Positions 17,031 through 24,604 of a stretch of 38,761 nt of DNA are shown piece by piece. The stretch spans positions 1 through 38,761 of the forward strand of contig JAPLJI010000182.1 in assembly GCA_026388655.1 (NCBI GenBank). The letters run 5' to 3'. Numbering within the stretch: the first letter of the stretch is position 1; the number at the start of each line of letters is the position of its first letter. Source of the DNA: Pseudomonadota bacterium (GTDB taxonomy: Bacteria; Desulfobacterota; JAPLJL01). A program made the translations under genes and the position numbers. The notes under the pieces were generated by a model. That model did not search any database. It was given only the letters and a program-made list of their open reading frames with translations, and was not told the DNA's origin.

Positions 17031-18489
17031 ACAATTCCGGTATTCTTCTCTCCCACTTGATTTCCGACTCCAGGGCATAAGCCGCCGAGAAAATTTTTTC
17101 TTCCCCGAGCGGCGGACCGATTAAATGCACCCCGATCGGAAGCCCGGTCCGGCTCACCCCGCCCGGGAGGGAGAGGCCCGGAAGACCCGCCAGGTTCACG
17201 GGGATTGTGAATATGTCCGAAAGATACATCTGCAATGGATCCGTGGTCTTTTCCCCCAGCTTGAAGGCCGGAGTGGGAGAAGTCGGGGTCAGGATCAGAT
17301 CGCACTCTTTAAATGCGTTCTCAAAATCCCTCCGGATCAGCGTCCGCACCGCCTGGGCCTTCCGGTAATAGGCATCGTAGTAACCGGAGGAAAGCGTATA
17401 GGTACCGATCATGATCCGGCGCTTGACCTCGTGGCCGAATCCCGCGGTCCGGGTTTGAAAATAGGTGTCGATCAGGCCCTTGCCCTGGGATGAGCGGAGC
17501 CCATATTTAACCCCGTCGTAACGGGCCAGGTTGGAACTCGCCTCGGCCGGGGCGATGATGTAATAGCACGCCACCGCGTAGTCGGTATGGGGAAGGGAAA
17601 TCGAAACCGGCCTGGCCCCGAGCTTTTCCAGAAGCCGGACCGAATCCTGCACCACCCCGTTAACCTCCAGGTCCAGCCCCGGGGGAAAATATTCCCGGGC
17701 CAGCCCGACCCGGATTCCTTTGACCCCCGCCCGCAGAGACTTGCGGTAATCCGGAACCGGCTGGGGGATGGAGGTCGAATCCCGGGGATCGTGCCCGGCC
17801 ACCGCCTGGAGCATGATCGCCGCGTCCTCCACATCCTTGGCCAGGGGGCCGACCTGGTCCAGCGAGCTGGCGAAGGCGATGACCCCGTAACGGCTCACCC
17901 GCCCATAGGTCGGCTTGACCCCCACCACCCCACAGAGGGAAGCCGGCTGGCGAATGGAGCCGCCGGTATCGGTGCCCAGGGCGGCGACGCACTCGTCCGC
18001 CGCCACCGCCGCCGCCGATCCCCCGCTCGATCCTCCCGGGACCCGCTCCCGGTCCCAGGGATTCCGGGTCGGCCCGAAACCCGAGTTCTCGTTCGAACTG
18101 CCCATGGCGAACTCGTCCATGTTCAACTTGCCGGGAAAAACCGCCCCCTGTGACCGGAGTTTTTCCACCACGGTCGCGTCAAAAGGGGGGACAAAGTTTT
18201 CCAGGATCCGCGAGCCGCAGGTGGTTTTCACCCCCCGGGTTAAAAAGATATCCTTGAGGCCAACCGGAATACCGTCCAGAAGCCCCCGGGATTCACCGCG
18301 GGAAAACCTCTCCTCCGCGTCCCGGGCTTCCTTTAAAGCGGAATCGGCGGTGACTGTCAGGTAGGCGTGAATCTCCGGATCGAGTTTTTCCACTCGGGAC
18401 AGGACTTGCCGGGTGACCTCGACCGGGCTGGCCTTCTTCTCCCGGTACAGTTCGTTAAGCTCGTGAATGGTCAGTCGAAACAATTCCAT
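17029..18489 (-). CDS. gatA: Asp-tRNA(Asn)/Glu-tRNA(Gln) amidotransferase subunit A
   Basis: [68 protein letters not shown]. Confidence 0.95.
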   Translation of the reverse strand: MELFRLTIHELNELYREKKASPVEVTRQVLSRVEKLDPEIHAYLTVTADSALKEARDAEERFSRGESRGLLDGIPVGLKDIFLTRGVKTTCGSRILENFVPPFDATVVEKLRSQGAVFPGKLNMDEFAMGSSNENSGFGPTRNPWDRERVPGGSSGGSAAAVAADECVAALGTDTGGSIRQPASLCGVVGVKPTYGRVSRYGVIAFASSLDQVGPLAKDVEDAAIMLQAVAGHDPRDSTSIPQPVPDYRKSLRAGVKGIRVGLAREYFPPGLDLEVNGVVQDSVRLLEKLGARPVSISLPHTDYAVACYYIIAPAEASSNLARYDGVKYGLRSSQGKGLIDTYFQTRTAGFGHEVKRRIMIGTYTLSSGYYDAYYRKAQAVRTLIRRDFENAFKECDLILTPTSPTPAFKLGEKTTDPLQMYLSDIFTIPVNLAGLPGLSLPGGVSRTGLPIGVHLIGPPLGEEKIFSAAYALESEIKWERRIPEL

Positions 18490-18550
18490 AACAAAATCAA
18501 AACAGGTCTATTTGGTCTGTCTCGTCTATCTGGTCTATTTGGTCCATCAA

Positions 18551-18585
18551 TTCAATTTATGATTGTAGATTGACGATTGTGGATT
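18551..18585. repeat. 35-bp dispersed repeat, copy 1 (ttcaatttatgattgtagattgacgattgtggatt)
   Basis: 31/35 identical to 29472-29506. Confidence 0.8.
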
Positions 18586-18698
18586 GAATATTTAAATCAT
18601 CCGTATTCTCTTTTTTCCATTCGTAATTCGCAATTTAATCCGTCATTCCTTTTTGGTTTTCACTCGTCAATCGTCATTCGTCAATCGTCAATTGTTTC

Positions 18699-18998
18699 TC
18701 ACTCTATTACTTTCTTAACCTTGAACATCCCCTTCCCTCTTTCCGGAGCATTGGATAAAACCTCATCAACTGGAAGGGATGGCCGTGCCTCGTCCTCCCG
18801 AAACGGCCAGGTGAGTTCCACGGCGTGGGAGGTCGGCTCGATCCCGGTGGTGTCGATCTCTTTCAGTCGTTCAAAAAAACCCAGGATGGAATCCATCTCC
18901 CGGGTCAATTTATCGATTTCCTCCGGTGAGGGAGAAAGCCGGGCCAGGCGGGCGATGTGGAGAACCTCTTCCTTGCTGATCCGTGATCCGTTTTTCAT
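18699..18998 (-). CDS. gatC: Asp-tRNA(Asn)/Glu-tRNA(Gln) amidotransferase subunit C
   Basis: ISKEEVLHIARLARLSPSPEEIDKLTREMDSILGFFERLKEIDTTGIEPTSHA. Confidence 0.93.
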   Translation of the reverse strand: MKNGSRISKEEVLHIARLARLSPSPEEIDKLTREMDSILGFFERLKEIDTTGIEPTSHAVELTWPFREDEARPSLPVDEVLSNAPERGKGMFKVKKVIE

Positions 18999-19188
18999 CG
19001 AATTCCTCTTGAAAAGTCAGGAAATTATAAACCAAACCCTGTTTGGATGAAACCAAAGACTCTGATATATTAATCATTGGATTGAGTCTGGCACTTATTG
19101 GGATTTAATCCGGGGCTGCCATTCCCGTCCCGCTCCCCGCTTAAGACCTGTGGGGACAGGCTTGACGGGAGGGATCCAGGCCCTTTCC

Positions 19189-19279
19189 GTCATCCCCGTC
19201 CCGCATCAAAGTGCGGGATAAACTCCAGCGGGGATCCAGAGGCAAGAAATACTGGATTCCGGATCAAGTCCGGAATGAC
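19189..19279. repeat. GTCAT...ATGAC-bounded MITE-like repeat, copy 1
   Basis: gtcatccccgtcccgcatcaaagtgcgggataaactccagcggggatccag...ctggattccggatcaagtccggaatgac. Confidence 0.8.
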
Positions 19280-19386
19280 AATCGAAGAAAAGGGATTTAT
19301 CAAATATCACGTTTGGTTTTAATTATTATCTTGCTTGGTAATTGGATTTTGGTCATTGGTCATTGGTTTTATAGAGGAGGTATAAC

Positions 19387-19749
19387 ATGGCCATCAACGA
19401 TGTCCCCCAGAAATTCTTTTCCCGGCTCAATAGCGCGCTCAAATCCGGCGATTTCAGCCTGGTTCTGGACGTTTTCGTCCCGGCCTCGATCATGGAATAC
19501 AAAATGATCGGGCCCCAGAAATTCATCAACCCCGAACTGATCACGGACGGGCTCAAGTCCATCATCAAAAAAGGAGCGAATTTCGTGATTTCCGAATCGG
19601 CCGTCGGCGGCAACCGCGTGGCGGTCAACTTCGATCTCTACGGCTCCGGCCAGCGAAAGATCACCGGGACGACGATTTTTACCGTTAACGAAAAGGATAA
19701 AATCACCTACCTGGTTTTCGAGCCCGGCTGGAACAAATCCCAGGGATAG
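19387..19749 (+). CDS. small NTF2-like/SnoaL-fold-like hypothetical protein
   Basis: 120 aa ORF preceded by GAGGAGG; sequence pattern (FFSRLNSALKSGDFSLVLDVFVPASIMEY...TIFTVNEKDKITYLVFEPGW) suggests an NTF2-like fold. Confidence 0.6.
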   Translation: MAINDVPQKFFSRLNSALKSGDFSLVLDVFVPASIMEYKMIGPQKFINPELITDGLKSIIKKGANFVISESAVGGNRVAVNFDLYGSGQRKITGTTIFTVNEKDKITYLVFEPGWNKSQG

Positions 19750-19770
19750 ATCCAACGCCCTCTATCTCCC

Positions 19771-19854
19771 GGTAGCCGCAGGCTTTAGCCTGCGTTTTAT
19801 ATTAATAAATTTTCAAAGCGGATATCATGTCGCAACCTAAAGGTTGCGGCTACC
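19771..19854. repeat. 84-bp REP-like nested palindromic element
   Basis: Perfect terminal inverted repeat GGTAGCCGCA/TGCGGCTACC; internal hairpins CGCAGGC-TTTA-GCCTGCG and CGCAACC-TAAA-GGTTGCG. Confidence 0.85.
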
Positions 19855-19976
19855 ATTATTTTGCTAGTGTCATTCTGAGCCCTGAGCCTGTCGAAGGGCG
19901 AAGAATCTCGCCCTAGAACTTTGAACCCTGAACCTTGAACTTAAAACTTTAGACTTCGGACTTTGAGTCAAAAACC

Positions 19977-20255
19977 ATGAACGATGATCCTGAAATCGTT
20001 GAGCTTCCTATCGACGGCGAGCTGGACCTGCATACCTTCAAGCCGGGGGAAGTGAAAGATCTGGTTAGCGACTATATCGAGGCCGCCAAAAAGAAGGGCC
20101 TGCCCCAGATCCGGATCATCCACGGTAAGGGCACCGGAGCCTTACGGAAAACCGTCCACGCCCTGCTCTCCCGCCACCCCGATGTCCGGGAATTTCACCT
20201 CGCCGATGAAACCGCCGGCAGCTGGGGCGCCACGATCGTTAGTTTTAAAAAATAG
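19977..20255 (+). CDS. stand-alone Smr-domain protein
   Basis: ELDLHTFKPGEVKDLVSDYIEAAKKKGLPQIRIIHGKGTGALRKTVHALL. Confidence 0.85.
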   Translation: MNDDPEIVELPIDGELDLHTFKPGEVKDLVSDYIEAAKKKGLPQIRIIHGKGTGALRKTVHALLSRHPDVREFHLADETAGSWGATIVSFKK

Positions 20256-20273
20256 TTTTCAAAAAAATACGCA

Positions 20274-20301
20274 AAAAAAGGGAGGCTGTTGAAGGCCTCC
20301 C
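20274..20301 (-). terminator. intrinsic terminator downstream of the CCG-domain gene
   Basis: Minus strand GGGAGGC-CTTCAACA-GCCTCCC hairpin followed by TTTTTTT. Confidence 0.75.
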
Positions 20302-20348
20302 CCTACTTTGAACTTTGAACCTTGAACTTGAAACTTTGAACTCTTTAC

Positions 20349-21596
20349 TTAATCCTTGCCCTTTTCGAACCCCATCGACTCGGCCACCAACTGCATGATG
20401 TCCACCACCCGGAACTTGTGGTCTTCCCGGCTCTTGGCCGCGTCGCCCAGGTTGCTCTCGTAGAACGGGCAGCAGGATACGATCGTGTCCGCCCCGGTCA
20501 CGTCCTTAGCTTCGTCGAGCCTCCAGTTGGCCACCTCGAGCGCTAAATCCGGGTAAGCCGTCTTCACGCCTCCGCCGCAACCGCAGCATAAGGAATACTG
20601 CCGGATCCGCTCCATCTCCTTAAAGTTAATCCCGGGGATGGACTGGAGCACCCGCCGGGGCGGGTCGAAGATCTGGCTGTATCTCCCGATATGGCAGGGA
20701 TCGTGGTAGGTGGCCACGATCGGCAGTTCCTTTTCGAAGTTGATATCACCTTCCTGGATCAGGCGGTCCAGAAACTCGACCACGTGGAGGATCTCGAACT
20801 TCAGATCCCCGGCGTAATTATGGGAGAAGGTGGAATGGCATCCGGCACAGGCCGTGACCATCGTCTCGATTCCCAGGCTGTTCAGCATCGCGATGTTCTC
20901 CTGACGGTATTTCTCAAACATGTCAACGGCCCCGACCCGGAGCGCGGTCGAGCCACAGCACCTTTCCTTCGCCCCCAGGATCCCGAAATCCACCCCCGCC
21001 AGGCTTAAAACCCGCGCGGCGGTCTCGGCTACGGGGATCAAATCCGATACGTAGGACTCGTTGCAACCCACAAAGAAAAGCACCTTGACCTTTTCTTTGC
21101 TGGCATCCTTTATATTCACGTCGCGGAGCCTTTTCGCCCAGCGCGCCCGGGCGGCCCGTGGGGAAAGCCAGGGGTTGTCATAGTTCAGGATGGACTGGAT
21201 CAGGGTCTGGTGGGCGGGCATGGGACCCTCTTTTTTCACCACGTAGTTGCGGAGCGCCATCATGGCGTTGGACGGTTCCAGGTCCTTGATCGCGTTGCAG
21301 ATCTCCTGGCAGTTCCCGCAGATCGTGCAGGAAAAGATGATTTTCTTGAGATAATCGTCGATCTCGAGTTCGGGCGGATCGCAGGTCAGGGCTCGCACGA
21401 TCTCCTGGGTCCCCGTCCCGGCGTAAGACTCGAATACATACTTGATGTTCCGGGGACAAGCATCGGAATACTTATGGCTCTGTAAAAAATCGGGATGGGT
21501 CATCCGGCACATCCCGCACCGGATGCATTTCCAGGCCTCGTTGCGATACTCGAAAAGAGGCCGAATATTCCGCGCGATCTTTGCCTGAAATGCCAT
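20349..21596 (-). CDS. (Fe-S)-binding CCG-domain oxidoreductase subunit (GlcF/HdrB-like)
   Basis: Two N-terminal Fe-S motifs (CIRCGMC...CPRN; CTICGNCQEIC) and two CCG motifs (CCGSTALRVG; CCGCGGGVKT). Confidence 0.9.
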   Translation of the reverse strand: MAFQAKIARNIRPLFEYRNEAWKCIRCGMCRMTHPDFLQSHKYSDACPRNIKYVFESYAGTGTQEIVRALTCDPPELEIDDYLKKIIFSCTICGNCQEICNAIKDLEPSNAMMALRNYVVKKEGPMPAHQTLIQSILNYDNPWLSPRAARARWAKRLRDVNIKDASKEKVKVLFFVGCNESYVSDLIPVAETAARVLSLAGVDFGILGAKERCCGSTALRVGAVDMFEKYRQENIAMLNSLGIETMVTACAGCHSTFSHNYAGDLKFEILHVVEFLDRLIQEGDINFEKELPIVATYHDPCHIGRYSQIFDPPRRVLQSIPGINFKEMERIRQYSLCCGCGGGVKTAYPDLALEVANWRLDEAKDVTGADTIVSCCPFYESNLGDAAKSREDHKFRVVDIMQLVAESMGFEKGKD

Positions 21597-21623
21597 GGGT
21601 TTTCTCCTTCCTCAGTTATAACC

Positions 21624-24497
21624 TCATTTAACTGGAAACATGGTTTTAAAATCGATCACCCCCGGATGCATCAGGTCCGCCGGGTCCATCATCTTCCGGA
21701 CTTTTTTATAAATATCGGTGTAAACCCCCCAGCGGGAGAGCTGCATTTCCCCCAGGTCGTGCATGTTCCGGATGAAAAGCCCGCCGTGATCGAGCTGCAG
21801 CTCGGCCGCCTTGCGGATGATCTTGGTGGCCCGCTTGATCGAGTCCGGGTTCCCATGATCCCACCACCAGTCGAACTCGCAGGTCCCGCCGCGGGCGAAG
21901 GGCATCGGGCCCTGGATGTCGCAGCCGGACATCGCCATCTCGATGGTGAATTTGGGATCGGCCGGCTTCCAGTATTTGGCGATCAATTGTTTATATTGCT
22001 GGTCCATCTCCGGGACCTTCTCCACCTTGATGTAGCAGGCCAGCCACTGGAAAGCCCCCTGGAAAGCGGTGACCTTGTTCCCCCGGGTCCCGAGGCTTCG
22101 TTTCATCGGATCGTTGGTGGTCAATTCCGCCATCCCAAGCGTCATCGGGTCGATCATCGTCATCCCGTGTTTTTCCATTATCTGCTCGAGCTTCTTGGCT
22201 TTAATCTCCACCTGCTTTTCGTCCAAACCCGAAAAGAGGCTCAGAAGAAAATGCTTGGGGACCATCTGTACCAGATCGTAAGGGTTAGCGCCCACTAGCC
22301 CCGCGGTCCCGGCGGCCAGCACCCCGTGGTGGAACTTGTAGAGGAACTCGCAGAAATTCAGCTGGGAGAGATCGTAAATGGCATTGCAGGAGTTCACGCA
22401 GTCCGTGTAATCGTCCACGAAGGAGGCTCCCCCCAGGATCCGCTCGGATTTGAAATCGGGGAAGAGCTTCACCCTCATCTCCGTGCAGATCCCGAAGGCC
22501 CCGTCGGCGTTCAGGAACATTCCGGCGATCTCCGGACCCGGGCCGTATTGCAGGGCGATCCCCTCCACCCCCGGGACCGCGTTAGGGCCGATGTTGAGGA
22601 TCTCCCCGTTGGGCAGGACGAATTTCATGTCCACGATCAATTCGGCGTTCGGACCGTATTTGACCGCCGACCCCGCACCGCCCCGGGAAACGTAATTCGC
22701 CAGGATGGAAATGCTCCCGAAGGTCATCGGCAAAATCGGTTTCAGGGTGAAATCGTCGGTTTCATGCTTGCGCGCGTCCATCCAGAGCGCCCGCATCCGC
22801 ACGTGGGGTTCGACCACCGCGGTCATGGAATCGGGATCGATCTCAAGGAGGCGGGTCATCCGGCGGAGGTCCACCAGGATGCCCCCGTGCCGGGGCAGGG
22901 TCAGGCCCCCGTGGTTAAAGCCGGTGGAAAGGGGCACCACCGGCAGGCCGTATTCGTAAGCCACCTCCATGATCGCCTGGATGTCGGCGGTGTTTTTCGG
23001 CAGAGCCACGATATCCGGGCGCTGTCCGGGAGTAACGGTGAAGTCGCGGGCATAGCTGGAAAGATCAACGGGGTGATCGCTGACCCACTCATCCCCGAGA
23101 GCTTTTTTCAAAACCCCGACCGCTTCCGTCAAGGTATCCGTGGTCAGGGTGGGGATTTCAAACTGGGTCTTGATCTGCGCCTGGGGATCAAACAGGTAAT
23201 CCACCTGGGGGTTTAAAATCCCCTCGGGATCCATCAGCTGCTTGATCCGCCGGAGGTGCCGGCGATAGCCGGGAATGGACTTGTAGATCTCGCGGGCCAG
23301 CTCGCCCCGGGGCAGGTCAAAGAAGGCCCCGGCCTTGGCGAGTTTGAGGGAAATCTTTTGCGCGTCCACCTGCCCCCCTTCCGGGAACAGGTCGAAAATG
23401 GAATAACAGTTCCGGCCCCGGCAGATGGAAACCAGGCATTCCCCCACTTCCGAATCTCTGAACTTGGCCTCTTTCAGGCCGGAATACGCGGCCGCCCGCA
23501 GGCGGGAATTGTTTCGATATGCGGAGTAGTAAGCCACCTGGTTCGGGGAAGCCGGCCGCCAGGGCAGGTCGATCCGGTTGAGCAATTCCCCTTCCCACTC
23601 CCGGGCCTCTTTTCCGCCCTCTTTTTTCACATACCGGTCCGCCCACTCTTCCTCGTAATCGGCCAGCTCGGCGTAGGCCTCGAACCCGACGATCAGGAGA
23701 TAAAGGGGGAAATTCCCTTTCCCCAGAAGCCCGCGGAGGTAGCGGGCGTTACAGCCGATATATTCCTGCCCGACTTCGCGGCGGCAGGCGTCACGCATGA
23801 CCTTGACCAGGTCTTCGTATCGCCCGAAGGAGTAGCACCGGACCAAGCGTCTCTCCATGTTCGGATAACACATCAGGCTGGCCCGGGTGAAAATCCCGAA
23901 GGTGTCTTCCGAACCGTTATACCACTTCGACAGACTCGGGCCGGCGTCCTCCTTGTAATCCACCCCGTCCTCGGAAATCGAGTGGGTCCCGGTCTTGTGA
24001 ATCTGCCCGTCGGCCAGGACCACCCTGAGGTTCAGCACCTGGACCTCCGCGAATTTCCCCGCCGCCTTCAAAACATTCCGATGCACCAGGCATTCCGCGA
24101 CCGATTCGGAGCGGGCCGCCACCGGGGTAAACACCCGCATGCCGTGGGGTTTGAGATCCTGGTTGATCTGCTCGAAGCTCACCCCCCGCTGGACATGCAC
24201 GATCAGGTTCCGGCGGTCGATCTTCTCGATCTTGTTCTGTTTTTTAAAATTGATGATTATCCCGTCGCTCCCCGCGACCCGGGCGGGCAGGGGATAACCG
24301 AAACTGGTATAAACCGGGACCTTTTCCTTGCCGGCGAAGCGCACCACTTCCTGCACTTCCTCGGTGGAAGCGGGCAGGACCGCCACCGCCTTGGCCTCCA
24401 GAACCTCTCCATCGAAATAGGCGGAAAACGCCTGGGCATCAGATAATATCTTGTGCTTTCCGATTAATTGACCGATCCGATCGCTCAATCCGCTCAT
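21624..24497 (-). CDS. 957-aa fused tandem FAD-binding oxidase (two PCMH/VAO-type units)
   Basis: Unit 1 VLPASTEEVQEVVRFAGKEKVPVYTSFG...LMDPEGILNP; unit 2 ALPKNTADIQAIMEVAYEYGLPVVPLSTGFNHGG...MMDPADLMHPG. Confidence 0.88.
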   Translation of the reverse strand: MSGLSDRIGQLIGKHKILSDAQAFSAYFDGEVLEAKAVAVLPASTEEVQEVVRFAGKEKVPVYTSFGYPLPARVAGSDGIIINFKKQNKIEKIDRRNLIVHVQRGVSFEQINQDLKPHGMRVFTPVAARSESVAECLVHRNVLKAAGKFAEVQVLNLRVVLADGQIHKTGTHSISEDGVDYKEDAGPSLSKWYNGSEDTFGIFTRASLMCYPNMERRLVRCYSFGRYEDLVKVMRDACRREVGQEYIGCNARYLRGLLGKGNFPLYLLIVGFEAYAELADYEEEWADRYVKKEGGKEAREWEGELLNRIDLPWRPASPNQVAYYSAYRNNSRLRAAAYSGLKEAKFRDSEVGECLVSICRGRNCYSIFDLFPEGGQVDAQKISLKLAKAGAFFDLPRGELAREIYKSIPGYRRHLRRIKQLMDPEGILNPQVDYLFDPQAQIKTQFEIPTLTTDTLTEAVGVLKKALGDEWVSDHPVDLSSYARDFTVTPGQRPDIVALPKNTADIQAIMEVAYEYGLPVVPLSTGFNHGGLTLPRHGGILVDLRRMTRLLEIDPDSMTAVVEPHVRMRALWMDARKHETDDFTLKPILPMTFGSISILANYVSRGGAGSAVKYGPNAELIVDMKFVLPNGEILNIGPNAVPGVEGIALQYGPGPEIAGMFLNADGAFGICTEMRVKLFPDFKSERILGGASFVDDYTDCVNSCNAIYDLSQLNFCEFLYKFHHGVLAAGTAGLVGANPYDLVQMVPKHFLLSLFSGLDEKQVEIKAKKLEQIMEKHGMTMIDPMTLGMAELTTNDPMKRSLGTRGNKVTAFQGAFQWLACYIKVEKVPEMDQQYKQLIAKYWKPADPKFTIEMAMSGCDIQGPMPFARGGTCEFDWWWDHGNPDSIKRATKIIRKAAELQLDHGGLFIRNMHDLGEMQLSRWGVYTDIYKKVRKMMDPADLMHPGVIDFKTMFPVK

Positions 24498-24519
24498 GCA
24501 CCCCTCCTTCAGAATAATA

Positions 24520-24540
24520 TTTTGACTAGCTGCGTCAAAA
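24520..24540. promoter_or_regulatory. candidate operator TTTTGAC-N7-GTCAAAA
   Basis: Perfect 7-nt inverted arms about 22 nt upstream of the flavoprotein start codon. Confidence 0.45.
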
Positions 24541-24604
24541 ATAAGTATAAATCACTCTTTTTTTCTTGGGAAGGGGGGGAATCCGGTTCCGAGGGAAAAA
24601 ATGG

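Noticed and set aside
23256-24446. 396-aa plus ORF opposite the tandem flavoprotein (also 22326-23216 and 21495-22298)
   Set aside because: Antisense shadow frames of a clearly coding minus strand.
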